A stretch of DNA of 11,840 nt from Bacteroidetes bacterium UBA2364 (GCA_002344075.1 DDTM01000062.1:1-11840), one strand, 5' to 3'. Numbered from the stretch's first letter, positions 1-8,964 are shown. Notes: a model not told the origin generated them from the letters alone. Translations and numbers: made by a program.

Positions 1-94
1 AAAGTCCTTTATAAAACAATTGTTACGCCCTATATATGCTTCTCTTTTCGACATGTCGCCATCAGGGATTTATCGTATATTCAAATTAAAATTG

Positions 95-102
95 TACTTT
101 TG
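95..102 (+). promoter_or_regulatory. Putative Bacteroidota-type promoter (-7 element) for the peptidase gene
   Basis: TACTTTTG is an exact match to the TAnnTTTG -7 element of the Bacteroidota primary sigma factor. It lies 29 nt before the ATG at 132, which would give a leader of about 25 nt. No TTG -33 element is obvious 19-21 nt upstream, so this is a half-supported promoter. Its position just before a gene start and the Bacteroidota-like gene content are the supporting context. Confidence 0.42.
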
Positions 103-131
103 GCTATTCGTTCCATTCAATCCCGAAAAAC

Positions 132-1814
132 ATGAAAACAAAACCCTTCAGAATGGCGCTTGCCTTCATCTTGGCGCTGGGACTAAGCGCTTGTTCAAAT
201 AAGCAAAAACCGTTAACCCGTTCCGGAACTGCTGCAGGAACAATTCTCAGAGTCGAGAATGGCCAATCTACCACCACACCCATGTATGTGCCTTATCGTT
301 TAACAAGCGATCTGGTGGAAGGTCTTTCCGTAAAAAACAAACAGGTGGTGGGCCTGTTAATAGAGGCTGCTCAGGTGATGGACGATATTTTTTGGGAACA
401 GACCTATGGTAACCCACGTGATTTAACCCAATACACCGATCCAGCCGTGCAGGCGTATATCCGTGTAAATTATGGCCCATGGGATTTTCTCCATGCCAAT
501 ACACCCTTTATTCCCGGTGTGGGGCCCAAACCAGAAGGCGCAAATTTTTACCCAAAAGACATGAGCAAGGCGGAATTTGAAGCCGCCGCCGCCACAAATC
601 CGGCCCTTAAAGATCCTTACACGATGGTCCGGAGAGATGCCAATGGTAAACTTGCGGCCATCCCATTCAGTACCTACTTTAAGCCCCAAATGGAGCGGGC
701 AGCAGCCAAGATACGAGCCGCCGCTGCCTTGGCCGAAGACACCGGCCTCCGGAAATACCTCGAACTTCGCGCCGAAGCCTTGCTCACCAACCAGTATCAA
801 GCGAGCGATTTCGCGTGGATGGATATGAAAACAAGCCCTATTGATGTCGTCATTGGGCCTATTGAGACGTATGAAGATGGCTTGTTTGGATATAAAGCTG
901 GCGCAGAAGCCTACGTCTTGCTAAAAGACTTGGCTTGGAGCGAACGTCTCTCGCGCTATGCTGCCCTCTTACCCATGCTACAACGCGGTTTACCCGTTGC
1001 CGATCCCTATAAAGCTGAAATGCCCGGAACAGACTCGGACCTAAATGCCTATGACGTGGTCTTTGTAACGGGCGACGCCAATTCTGGCTCCAAAACCATT
1101 GCGATAAACTTGCCGAACGACGAAGAAGTTCAACTCAAAAAAGGAACCCGCCGTTTGCAACTTAAAAACGCCATGAAAGCCAAATTTGACAAGATGATGC
1201 TACCCATTTCCGATCTCCTCATTGTGTCTGACCAACGCAAACACGTGACATTCGATGCTTTTTTTGCCACAACGATGTTCCACGAAGTAGCGCATGGCCT
1301 GGGGATTAAGAACACCATCAACGGAAAGGGAACCGTTCGTGGGGCGCTGAAGGAACAAGCTTCTTGGCTTGAAGAAGGGAAAGCCGATATTCTGGGGTTA
1401 TATATGATCCAAAAAATGGTGGAAACGGGCGAACTGAAAAATGTAGATATAAAAGACTATTACGTTACGTTCTGTGCCAGTATTTTCCGAAGTATCCGCT
1501 TTGGAACAGGAAGTGCGCATGGAAAAGCCAACTTGGTTCGCTTTAATTACTTTCAAGAACGTGGGGTTTTTACCCGTGATACGGTTACAGGAACCTATCG
1601 CGTAGATTTTGAGAAGTTGCGTTCCGCAGTAGATAGCCTATCCGACTTGATTCTACGGCTTCAAGGCGATGGACAATATGATGCCGTTTTGGCATTGTGG
1701 AACGAAAAGGGCCGCGTAGGCGAAATGTTAAAAGCCGACCTAAACCGCTTGGCTGAAGCAAAAATTCCTGTGGATATTGTGTTTGAACAGGGCAAAAGCA
1801 TCTTAGGATTGTAA
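132..1814 (+). CDS. Lipoprotein zinc metallopeptidase, dipeptidyl-peptidase III (M49)-like
   Basis: Predicted lipid-anchored zinc peptidase of 560 aa acting outside the inner membrane. Residues 1-21 form a lipoprotein signal peptide: a basic start (MKTK), a hydrophobic stretch, then lipobox LSAC with Cys21 as the lipidation site. A zinc site is visible as HEVAH (His384, Glu385, His388) and, 26 residues later, EEGKAD (414-419), whose acidic residues match the third-ligand segment (EECRAE-like) of the M49 family. The upstream segment VIGPIETYEDGLFG (about residues 236-249) is also typical of bacterial M49-like proteins. Classical DPP III has HELLGH, with one extra residue; this protein has the shorter HExxH. 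Natural substrates are unknown, and peptide scavenging from the N-terminus is a family-based guess. The start at 132 places the lipobox correctly; a second Met at residue 8 would shorten the basic region. The gene stands alone and converges on hpt. Confidence 0.85.
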   Translation: MKTKPFRMALAFILALGLSACSNKQKPLTRSGTAAGTILRVENGQSTTTPMYVPYRLTSDLVEGLSVKNKQVVGLLIEAAQVMDDIFWEQTYGNPRDLTQYTDPAVQAYIRVNYGPWDFLHANTPFIPGVGPKPEGANFYPKDMSKAEFEAAAATNPALKDPYTMVRRDANGKLAAIPFSTYFKPQMERAAAKIRAAAALAEDTGLRKYLELRAEALLTNQYQASDFAWMDMKTSPIDVVIGPIETYEDGLFGYKAGAEAYVLLKDLAWSERLSRYAALLPMLQRGLPVADPYKAEMPGTDSDLNAYDVVFVTGDANSGSKTIAINLPNDEEVQLKKGTRRLQLKNAMKAKFDKMMLPISDLLIVSDQRKHVTFDAFFATTMFHEVAHGLGIKNTINGKGTVRGALKEQASWLEEGKADILGLYMIQKMVETGELKNVDIKDYYVTFCASIFRSIRFGTGSAHGKANLVRFNYFQERGVFTRDTVTGTYRVDFEKLRSAVDSLSDLILRLQGDGQYDAVLALWNEKGRVGEMLKADLNRLAEAKIPVDIVFEQGKSILGL

Positions 1815-1877
1815 TGTCCTTTATTCGTTTTGCCCTAATTGGAACGCTCTGAGAAAACAGGTATCGTAAAAATACAA

Positions 1878-1910
1878 GAACAAAAGCCGGAAGAACGTCG
1901 GCTTTTGTTC
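1878..1910. terminator. Bidirectional terminator hairpin between the peptidase gene and hpt
   Basis: A perfect 12-bp inverted repeat (GAACAAAAGCCG at 1878-1889 against CGGCTTTTGTTC at 1899-1910) encloses a 9-nt loop. On the plus strand it is followed by GTTTAC and on the minus strand by a U-rich stretch (TTGTATTTTTACG). It sits between two convergent stop codons (1814 and 1933), where it could serve both genes. The stem itself carries a T4 run, so the U-tract is partly within the stem. Confidence 0.75.
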
Positions 1911-1932
1911 GTTTACAACTCGTTTAAAAACC

Positions 1933-2502
1933 TTAGCTTACTTCGTCTAATACATAAATAGCGGCCAGATTTCGTCCTAATTGGCCATAATCTAAGCCGT
2001 ACCCCAAAACAAATTTATTTTCGATTGAAAAGCCCACCCAATCCAATTGAACATTTTCGCGGGTAGCATCCGGTTTGTGTAACAATGTTACCACTTTTAC
2101 AGAAGCCGGTTGGTGGTGCGCCATTTGTTCAAGGATGTACCGCATGGAAAGACCAGTATCCACAATGTCTTCCACCACGATCACATGCCGTCCTGCGATC
2201 TTGGCATCTAAACCCTTCTTCTCCGTCACCTGGCCACTGGAAATTTTTTCCGCTCCATAGGAGGATAGTTTAATAAAATCCATCTCGCAATCTATGGTCA
2301 CGTTCCGGATTAAGTCAGCCATAAAAATAAAAGAACCATTTAATAAACCGATAAAAATAGGGTTTTTGCCATCATACTCTTCATTGATAGCGGATCCAAT
2401 TTCTGTGATACGTGTCTGAAGCGTTTCGTTTGGAATCATAAGGCGAAATCGTTCGTCCCTGCAATACACGATTTCGGGAGTCTCGGAAGGGGCAAAGTGC
2501 AT
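1933..2502 (-). CDS. hpt: Hypoxanthine phosphoribosyltransferase
   Basis: Cytoplasmic purine-salvage enzyme that joins hypoxanthine (often also guanine) to PRPP, giving IMP/GMP and pyrophosphate. The signature PRPP-binding loop is VVEDIVDTGLSM, with paired acidic residues before DTG. The N-terminal LLNGSFIF segment is the conserved PPi-binding loop, and VGFSIENKFVLGYGLDYG is the family's C-terminal base- and metal-binding region. From the Met at 2502 the protein is 189 aa, close to the usual 175-190. An in-frame ATG at 2550 adds 16 residues (MTYLPC...) that do not look like the family. Neither start has a clear Shine-Dalgarno, so the choice rests on length. The gene lies 148 nt downstream of an unknown gene on the same strand (99 nt if the longer start is used). 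Function is certain; only the start is open. Confidence 0.95.
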   Translation of the reverse strand: MHFAPSETPEIVYCRDERFRLMIPNETLQTRITEIGSAINEEYDGKNPIFIGLLNGSFIFMADLIRNVTIDCEMDFIKLSSYGAEKISSGQVTEKKGLDAKIAGRHVIVVEDIVDTGLSMRYILEQMAHHQPASVKVVTLLHKPDATRENVQLDWVGFSIENKFVLGYGLDYGQLGRNLAAIYVLDEVS

Positions 2503-2650
2503 AATTAGGATTGGTTTTGTGGTCGGAATATAACAAGGAAGGTACGTCATCGCCCCGATCCGAAAAAAGCGAAACCATCTTGAAGTCAGACCACCAATGT
2601 AAACATTTGTATCTTCTTTATTGAATTATACCATTTGTGACCAAATAAGC

Positions 2651-3085
2651 CTACAAACCAGCCTGTACCCACCCCTGTTCAATCAGCCTGCACCGGTTAT
2701 AATCCTCATATGAAACCTCATATAAGTTGCCGTCGGCACTCCCAGAGACCGAAACTTCGAGGTATCCAGCAAACACCCAAATGAAGGCGGGTTGCCCACT
2801 GAGCACCACATGCCCCGGCTGGGCATATCCAGGAAAAGCCGCTATTTCACTTTTAAACACCCGAATTTCATCAAAAGTATAGGTTTCATTTAGAACAGGG
2901 CGAGGGAACGAAGGCGGTATTACCTCCAATACAAGACCCATGTGGCGTAAAATGCGTTCTAATCCTGTAAATCCGGAAAAGCCAAACCGTGCCTTTAGGC
3001 AATCTCCGTCTTGAGTATGACCACCAAACCCACGGTGGAGCGAAAAAAAAGTGAGTTTCGGCGCTTCTCTATCCATTGGTTCCAT
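2651..3085 (-). CDS. Hypothetical protein, 144 aa
   Basis: An unrecognised soluble-looking protein with no signal peptide or membrane segment. The N-terminal third is rich in Gly, Phe and His (FFSLHRGFGGHTQDGD, then GFSGFTGLERILRHMG). The rest alternates short hydrophobic and polar stretches (FIWVFAGYLEVSVSGS, NLYEVSYEDYNRC), suggesting a small mainly beta fold. Two cysteines (29 and 132) are far apart and show no metal motif. The ATG at 3085 has only a weak purine stretch upstream (GGATATCC), and a second Met at residue 4 is equally possible. The reading frame has normal codon use and fills the interval between the upstream terminator and hpt, which supports a real gene. It could be co-transcribed with hpt, but nothing shows a functional link. 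Confidence 0.62.
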   Translation of the reverse strand: MEPMDREAPKLTFFSLHRGFGGHTQDGDCLKARFGFSGFTGLERILRHMGLVLEVIPPSFPRPVLNETYTFDEIRVFKSEIAAFPGYAQPGHVVLSGQPAFIWVFAGYLEVSVSGSADGNLYEVSYEDYNRCRLIEQGWVQAGL

Positions 3086-3110
3086 TTGGATATCCGTCCG
3101 TTAGGTGCAT

Positions 3111-3176
3111 AAAAAAAGCCTTTTGCCGTTTGAAGGGGTTCGTATGTAACGAACTGGGTCTTCCAGACAAAAGGCT
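3111..3176 (-). terminator. Rho-independent terminator of the DUF2911 gene
   Basis: Read on the minus strand, AGCCTTTTG (from 3176) pairs with CAAAAGGCT (ending at 3117), followed by a run of T (complement of the A7 at 3111-3117). Inside, GTTCG/CGAAC forms a second perfect stem around a 7-nt loop, and the sequence between the stems pairs partly. The element begins 18 nt after the DUF2911 stop codon and insulates the next minus-strand gene, which starts at 3085. Confidence 0.85.
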
Positions 3177-3194
3177 CAATGTTCGATACGGAGG

Positions 3195-3740
3195 TTAGAA
3201 CTGAATCGGAATTTCCACTTTCGTCATATCCCAGCCAATAATCATTTTACTGGCCCCATTGATCGGCTCCGTAAAAATGATGGCAAGCGATTCTTGTTCT
3301 GTTTCTAATTTGACTACGGGGACATCAAACCGAACCACATCTTTTTCTTGCTTGTAGCTATAGGCTCCCCAGACATCGGTATCAGCATTCAGCACCATGG
3401 TCCATTTATCCTCGAAAGGAATGGCATAGACCGAATAGGTGCCTGCTTTAACGGCTTTCCCAGCAATGGTCACATCTTTGTAAAAGCGGATTTCGGTAGC
3501 TTCGTTTGCACCAACCCGCCAAACCTTACCAAAGGCTTCTAACTTTCCAAAAATCTCCCGACCTTTTTTCTGAGGACGTGAATAAATGATTTTCGCAATA
3601 GGCGGCGCATTACGACCTTCTCGTAGATAGGCTATATCCGCCGGGCTGCCATCTAACTTAGGGAAATTTTGTGCTTGTGCTGGCAGGGCAAAAAAAGCAC
3701 ACACCACAAAAAACAATGCAATACGGGTAAAGTTCTTCAT
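3195..3740 (-). CDS. Secreted DUF2911 family protein
   Basis: A 181-aa exported protein. Residues 1-23 are a Sec signal peptide (MKNF, basic residue, hydrophobic core ALFFVVCAFFALP, then AQA with likely cleavage before Gln24). The mature part carries the DUF2911 hallmarks: IYSRPQKKGREIFG (51-64), then GKVWRVGANEATEI (71-84) and VKAGTYSVYAIP (97-108), followed by beta-strand repeats ending in a WDMTKVEIPI tail. Length and motif order fit the family, which is common in Bacteroidota and has no established biochemical role. After cleavage it would be periplasmic, since there is no lipobox. It is transcribed away from acetoacetyl-CoA synthetase across a 219-bp spacer and is followed by its own strong terminator, so it is probably monocistronic. 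The start at 3740 is fixed by the signal peptide. Confidence 0.9.
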   Translation of the reverse strand: MKNFTRIALFFVVCAFFALPAQAQNFPKLDGSPADIAYLREGRNAPPIAKIIYSRPQKKGREIFGKLEAFGKVWRVGANEATEIRFYKDVTIAGKAVKAGTYSVYAIPFEDKWTMVLNADTDVWGAYSYKQEKDVVRFDVPVVKLETEQESLAIIFTEPINGASKMIIGWDMTKVEIPIQF

Positions 3741-3959
3741 ATCAATTCATTTGTTTGGGTTAATAATGTTGCTAAAATGCCCCGTAGGAAGTTTTTGTTC
3801 CGGCATGTTATGCCATTCTTGTCCTATCAAAAAAAGAAGCCAATTACCTTATCTTGTATGTATCCATTCCGACACCAACCAAAATCCGGCACAAAAAATC
3901 TTGGCTCCTTAAATAACCGACGCTTCTTTTAAATCCTTATAAAATAACGTCTCTGCATA

Positions 3960-5942
3960 ATGAAAACTCCTGCAATACTTTGGCAACCCACAAAAGAAGG
4001 CCTTGAACAAACCAACCTTTCAACTTATTTACAGTGGCTGACGGAACATACCGGGGAAACTTTTACTTCGTATGATGCGCTCTGGGCGTGGTCGGTATCC
4101 AACATAGATGACTTTTGGGCTTCTATTTGGGCCTATTTTGAAGTAATGGCCCATACGCCATACAAAGCCGTCCGATCTACGGATGCCATGCCCGCTGTAA
4201 ACTGGTTTGAAGGTGCAACCTTAAACTATGCCGAACACATTTTTAGGAACGAGACCGCTTTACATCCTGCTATTCTTTTCAAGGCAGAATCAAAACCGAT
4301 CGAAGCCATCTCATGGACATCGCTGCGGGAAAATGTTGCAAAAATGGCGGCCTACCTGAAAGCACAAGGCGTGGGAATCGGAGACCGTGTAGTCGCTTAT
4401 TTGCCCAACATTCCGGAAGCCACAATTGGGTTCTTGGCTACTTGCGCACTGGGGGCCGTTTGGTCGAGTTGCTCTCCCGATTTTGGCGTTGCCAGTGTAA
4501 TCGAACGGTTTGAACAAATAACGCCAAAAGCATTTATTGCCGTGAATGGTTATACCTATAATGGCAAAACATATGACCGAACAGCGGAAATTCAGGCCAT
4601 GCTTGCGGGCATGCCCACCATTGATTCCATGATTGTCGTAGAGGCGGAAGACAATCCACACAAGACCGATTTTCCTGTAAAAACAACTACTTGGCATTCT
4701 ATTCTTGTGGAACCACATAGGCCTAACCTCGTGTTTGAAGCCGTACCTTTTGCCCATCCGATCTGGGTCTTGTACTCATCGGGCACTACGGGTACACCAA
4801 AGGCGATTACGCATTCACAAGGCGGCGTTTTGCTGGAACACCTCAAGTACCTCAGTTTTCACAACGACGTCCATAAAGGAGAACGGTTCTTCTGGTTTTC
4901 GACAACGGGCTGGATGATGTGGAATTTTGTTCAGGCATCCTTATTGGTGGGTGCAACCATAGTCCTGTATGATGGTAGTCCACATTATCCCGATCTGAAT
5001 GCCCTATGGAAATTGACAGAAGAGGCTGAAATTACACACTTTGGAACCAGTGCGCCTTATATTCTGGCGTGCCGTAAGGCTGGCATCACACCCAAAAAAC
5101 AGTTCAATGTATCTAAACTGCGTTCGATCAGCTCTACGGGCGCTCCTTTGCCTCCGGAAGGCTTTCAGTGGATTTACGAGCACGTCAAGGATCATGTATG
5201 GTTCTGCTCAATGAGTGGCGGAACGGATGTTTGCACCGCGTTTGTAGGAGGCGTACCGACCGAGCCCGTCTATGAAGGTGAAATCCAACGACGATCGCTG
5301 GGAGCAGCCGTTTATGCCTTCGATGAATGGGGAAACGCCGTAATAAACGAAGTGGGTGAAATGGTGCTTAGCGAACCGATGCCTTCTATGCCCATCTATT
5401 TTTGGAACGACCCCCATAAAACAAAATATTTAGACAGCTATTTTACCCATTATGAAGGTAAAGTTTGGCGACATGGCGATTGGCTTACCCTTACCGACCG
5501 AAATACCTTGCTGATTTGGGGCAGGTCGGACGCCACGCTGAACCGAAATGGGGTGCGTATCGGAACAGCAGAGATTTATCGGGCGCTGGAACAAATTCCG
5601 GACATTCAAGACAGTCTGATTGTTAACCTTGAACAAAAGGATGGTACGCATTTTATGCCGCTTTTTATTCAGGTCAAAACAGGGGTAGTGCTCAATGAGG
5701 CCCTTAAAACAGAAATTTCCCAACTATTACGAAGCATGTATTCTCCGCGTCATGTGCCTGATGCCATTCTATTGACTCCAGAAGTGCCTTATACCATCAG
5801 TGGGAAAAAAATGGAAGCACCCGTAAAAAAAATACTTATGGGCCTATCCGTTGAAAAAGCCGCCAATAAGGGCGCAATGCGAAATCCTGATGCTTTGACC
5901 TTCTTCGAGGAATTCTCCAAACGAAGGAAGCAGGATTCATGA
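3960..5942 (+). CDS. Acetoacetyl-CoA synthetase (acetoacetate-CoA ligase)
   Basis: An ANL-superfamily acyl-CoA synthetase of 660 aa that activates acetoacetate with ATP and CoA, giving acetoacetyl-CoA, AMP and PPi in the cytoplasm. The ATP-binding P-loop YSSGTTGTPK spans residues 272-281. WRHGDW and GVRIGTAEIY mark the adenylate-binding and hinge region. The C-terminal PYTISGKK (Lys616) holds the catalytic lysine of the adenylation half-reaction. The N-terminal WFEGATLNYAEH segment and the 650-660 aa length match the acetoacetyl-CoA branch rather than acetyl-CoA synthetase, though substrate choice is not proven by motifs alone. Likely roles are use of ketone bodies, leucine breakdown products or polyhydroxybutyrate monomers. 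No neighbour belongs to those pathways, so the gene appears solitary. The ATG at 3960 has no obvious Shine-Dalgarno. Confidence 0.92.
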   Translation: MKTPAILWQPTKEGLEQTNLSTYLQWLTEHTGETFTSYDALWAWSVSNIDDFWASIWAYFEVMAHTPYKAVRSTDAMPAVNWFEGATLNYAEHIFRNETALHPAILFKAESKPIEAISWTSLRENVAKMAAYLKAQGVGIGDRVVAYLPNIPEATIGFLATCALGAVWSSCSPDFGVASVIERFEQITPKAFIAVNGYTYNGKTYDRTAEIQAMLAGMPTIDSMIVVEAEDNPHKTDFPVKTTTWHSILVEPHRPNLVFEAVPFAHPIWVLYSSGTTGTPKAITHSQGGVLLEHLKYLSFHNDVHKGERFFWFSTTGWMMWNFVQASLLVGATIVLYDGSPHYPDLNALWKLTEEAEITHFGTSAPYILACRKAGITPKKQFNVSKLRSISSTGAPLPPEGFQWIYEHVKDHVWFCSMSGGTDVCTAFVGGVPTEPVYEGEIQRRSLGAAVYAFDEWGNAVINEVGEMVLSEPMPSMPIYFWNDPHKTKYLDSYFTHYEGKVWRHGDWLTLTDRNTLLIWGRSDATLNRNGVRIGTAEIYRALEQIPDIQDSLIVNLEQKDGTHFMPLFIQVKTGVVLNEALKTEISQLLRSMYSPRHVPDAILLTPEVPYTISGKKMEAPVKKILMGLSVEKAANKGAMRNPDALTFFEEFSKRRKQDS

Positions 5943-6039
5943 AGCATACCGATCTGTTGATTTGATCCCAATCTACCCACAAAGACACACCGGACGATGG
6001 ATTCCAAGCGCTGATTGGTACTCGTAAACGCGCCTACGA

Positions 6040-8964
6040 CTATTCCGGCTCTTCCTCGCGGTCTTCTGCTTCCGTAGCCTCCTCCGATTCCATCCGGAGG
6101 TCTTCAAGATTTAGGATAAACGCTTCGTCCTCATAGTGCGCCCGATCCAACTCGGCCTTTAGAAACTTGCCCGTCACAGATGTTTCATGCCTCGATACCT
6201 CATCAGGTGTACCATTACACAAAATCCGACCTCCTCCCGCTCCACCATCAGGCCCAAGATCAATCACCCAATCGGCTGTTTTAACAACATCCATATTGTG
6301 TTCGATGACCAAAACGGAATTGCCTTTTTCAACAAGGGCATGTAAAACATGTAATAAGTGACGAATGTCTTCGAAGTGAAGCCCGGTTGTTGGCTCATCC
6401 AAAATGTACAATGTTTTCCCCGTTGCCGGACGCGACAGTTCAGTTGCTAATTTTATCCGTTGGGCTTCTCCACCGGATAACGTGGTGGCCTGTTGCCCCA
6501 AACGAATGTACCCCAAGCCTACCGCAGCAAGTGTTTGTACCTTTTTGCGAATATTCGGAACGGCTTCGAAATAGCTTAAGGCTTCCTCGACCGTCATATC
6601 CAGAACATCTGCAATGGTTTTTCCTTTATACTTAACCTCCAACGTTTCTTGATTATACCGTTTCCCTCTGCATGTTTCGCACTCCACATATACATCCGGT
6701 AAAAAGTTCATTTCTAACTTCTTGATCCCCGCGCCCGTGCATGTTTCGCAACGCCCGCCTTTTACATTAAAAGAAAAGCGCCCCGGTTTATACCCACGAA
6801 TCTTAGATTCTGGTGCATTTGCAAAAAGATCACGTATATGTGTGAAAAGTCCGGTATAGGTAGCAGGGTTTGAACGAGGTGTGCGGCCAATGGGTGATTG
6901 ATCCATGTCTATCACCTTGTCTATGTGCTCCAAGCCCAGCAAGGTGTCATAGGGCAAAGGACTCCGTTGCCCATGATGGAAATGATTGACCAATAAGGGA
7001 TATAGGGTATGATTGACAAGACTTGATTTCCCAGAACCGGAAACACCTGTTACACATACAAACATTCCTAAAGGAACCCGAAGAGAATCCCCTTTCAGAT
7101 TATTGCCGCGTGCGCCAACGAGTTCGAGGAATTTCCCGTTTCCAGTACGCCGTTCTCGACGTATGGGGATATAACGACGATCCGACAAATATGCCGCTGT
7201 TAAGCTTTGGATACCAGAGGATGCTTCTGCGTACTTTTTCGGACTACCAGCAGCCATGACTTCACCTCCATGTTCTCCGGCGGCAGGCCCTAAATCCACC
7301 ACAAAATCGGCTGCCTCTATCATCTCACGGTCATGCTCCACCACCAAAACAGAATTGCCCAAATCCCGAAGATTTTCTAAAGACCGAATCAACCGGACGT
7401 TATCACGAGGATGAAGCCCGATACTCGGCTCGTCTAACACATACAAAACCCCGACAAGTTGTGTCCCGATCTGGGTAGCAAGTCGGATACGTTGGCTTTC
7501 GCCTCCGGATAAACTTCGGGCTGCTCGGTCTAAGCTAAGGTAGTGTAAGCCGACATTCAGCAGGAAGTCCAACCGGTCATTAATTTCTTTCAATATCGGT
7601 TGGGCAATTGCAGCTTTGTTCCCTGTAAAAGACAGGCTTCCCAACGCTTCCCGTAGCTGGTACAAATCCATCTGAACGAGTTGTGCAATGTTGTAAGGCC
7701 CCACTTTATACGAAAGGCTCTCCGGTTTGAGCCGTCCACCTTTACAATCTGGGCAAGACTGGAGGCGGAGAAAAGACTCGGCCCACTTCCGAATTTCGTT
7801 CGAGGAAGTATTCTCGTAGAAGTTCCATACGTATTGTAAAAGCCCAGCCCAGCGATGCTGATATGTTACTGCACGGTCTTTGTGTTTGTATAAAATATCA
7901 AAGACTTCTTCTCCAGCACCCTCCATGAGTACTTCATATTGCCTTGGGGTAAGTTTTTCGATAGGAGTTTGGAAGGTGAACGCATATTTTTTGGCAACGG
8001 CCTCTAATTGCGAAAAAGCAAACATTTCACGTGGCTTCCCCAGAGGCGCAAGGCCACCCTCAGCAATACTCTTGGCACGGTCTGGAATCAACAACGTAGG
8101 TTCTAATTCTAATTTATTGCCTAAACCATTACAGGTGGGGCAAGCGCCATAAGGTGTGTTAAACGAAAAGAGGTTAGGGGATGGATCGTCGTAACTCAGG
8201 TTATCCTCCGGACACGTTAGATTGCGACTCATCACCATATCCGGCCCTTCCACCAATGCAACAATGAGGGTATCCTGGCCCATCTCTAAGGCCTTCGTTA
8301 CCCCCTGACTCACCCTTGGGCGAATTTCGGGCTTCACCACAACCCGATCTATCACCACCTCGATGTCGTGAATCTTGTAACGATCCACCCGCATCTCTGG
8401 CTCCAATTCCCGAATCTCGCCATCTACCCGCACCCGCTCATAACCTTGCTTGGCCACTTGTTCAAACAATTCGCGGTAATGCCCCTTCCGACCACGAACC
8501 ACGGGCGCCAGAAGGAATAACCGCGTTCCCTCCGGCAACCTGCATATCGCTTCTATGATTTCATCGTCGGATTGCTTCCGCATCAGGCGGCCCGAAAGGT
8601 ACGAATAAGCATCGGCACTGCGGGCGAAAAGCAGGCGCAAAAAGTCATAAATTTCCGTAACCGTCCCCACTGTAGAACGCGGATTACGGCTAACCGTTTT
8701 TTGATCAATCGCAATCACGGGCGATAACCCGTCTATAAAATCCACATCCGGACGCTCCATCATCCCTAAAAACTGACGCGCATATGCACTTAGCGACTCC
8801 ATGTACCGACGTTGCCCTTCGGCATAGATGGTATCAAACGCCAGAGACGATTTACCAGAACCGCTCAGGCCCGTTACCACAACCAAGCGATTTCTTGGAA
8901 TGTCTAAGTCTATGTTTTTAAGGTTGTGTTCGCGGGCGCCCCGTATCACAATGGTTTCTTCCAT
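6040..8964 (-). CDS. uvrA: Excinuclease ABC subunit A (UvrA)
   Basis: The DNA-damage recognition ATPase of nucleotide excision repair; a UvrA dimer loads UvrB at lesions. From the ATG at 8964 the protein is 974 aa, slightly above the usual 940 because of an acidic tail (SEEATEAEDREEEPE). Two ABC modules are complete: Walker A GLSGSGKSS (about 32-40, Lys38) and GVSGSGKSS (about 639-647, Lys646), with signatures LSGGESQR (from 485) and LSGGEAQR (from 829). The C-terminal zinc module has CETC (739-742) and CETC (762-765). The segment RRYMESLSAYARQFLG and the intact length between the modules support a true UvrA, not the shorter UvrA2 lacking the UvrB-binding domain. The start at 9012 is an in-frame TTG whose extra 16 residues are unlike the family. 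Convergent with acetoacetyl-CoA synthetase, with no clear terminator between them. Confidence 0.97.
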   Translation of the reverse strand: MEETIVIRGAREHNLKNIDLDIPRNRLVVVTGLSGSGKSSLAFDTIYAEGQRRYMESLSAYARQFLGMMERPDVDFIDGLSPVIAIDQKTVSRNPRSTVGTVTEIYDFLRLLFARSADAYSYLSGRLMRKQSDDEIIEAICRLPEGTRLFLLAPVVRGRKGHYRELFEQVAKQGYERVRVDGEIRELEPEMRVDRYKIHDIEVVIDRVVVKPEIRPRVSQGVTKALEMGQDTLIVALVEGPDMVMSRNLTCPEDNLSYDDPSPNLFSFNTPYGACPTCNGLGNKLELEPTLLIPDRAKSIAEGGLAPLGKPREMFAFSQLEAVAKKYAFTFQTPIEKLTPRQYEVLMEGAGEEVFDILYKHKDRAVTYQHRWAGLLQYVWNFYENTSSNEIRKWAESFLRLQSCPDCKGGRLKPESLSYKVGPYNIAQLVQMDLYQLREALGSLSFTGNKAAIAQPILKEINDRLDFLLNVGLHYLSLDRAARSLSGGESQRIRLATQIGTQLVGVLYVLDEPSIGLHPRDNVRLIRSLENLRDLGNSVLVVEHDREMIEAADFVVDLGPAAGEHGGEVMAAGSPKKYAEASSGIQSLTAAYLSDRRYIPIRRERRTGNGKFLELVGARGNNLKGDSLRVPLGMFVCVTGVSGSGKSSLVNHTLYPLLVNHFHHGQRSPLPYDTLLGLEHIDKVIDMDQSPIGRTPRSNPATYTGLFTHIRDLFANAPESKIRGYKPGRFSFNVKGGRCETCTGAGIKKLEMNFLPDVYVECETCRGKRYNQETLEVKYKGKTIADVLDMTVEEALSYFEAVPNIRKKVQTLAAVGLGYIRLGQQATTLSGGEAQRIKLATELSRPATGKTLYILDEPTTGLHFEDIRHLLHVLHALVEKGNSVLVIEHNMDVVKTADWVIDLGPDGGAGGGRILCNGTPDEVSRHETSVTGKFLKAELDRAHYEDEAFILNLEDLRMESEEATEAEDREEEPE

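Noticed and set aside
20..202. 60-aa plus-strand frame near the left edge
   Set aside because: It overlaps the start of the lipoprotein peptidase in another frame, covers the probable promoter, and has no family features.
2596..2607. Short palindrome AATGT-AA-ACATT upstream of hpt
   Set aside because: Only 5-bp arms in AT-rich DNA; no known operator matches and chance occurrence is likely.
3669..3932. 87-aa plus-strand frame spanning the DUF2911 start and the divergent spacer
   Set aside because: It is antisense to the DUF2911 signal peptide and full of low-complexity basic residues; it looks like a chance frame across a promoter region.
4311..4757. 148-aa minus-strand frame inside acetoacetyl-CoA synthetase
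   Set aside because: It lies wholly antisense to a well-supported enzyme gene and shows no domain or start signal.
6022..6039. TCGTA/TACGA hairpin between acetoacetyl-CoA synthetase and uvrA
   Set aside because: Five base pairs with no U-tract on either side; too weak to call a terminator.
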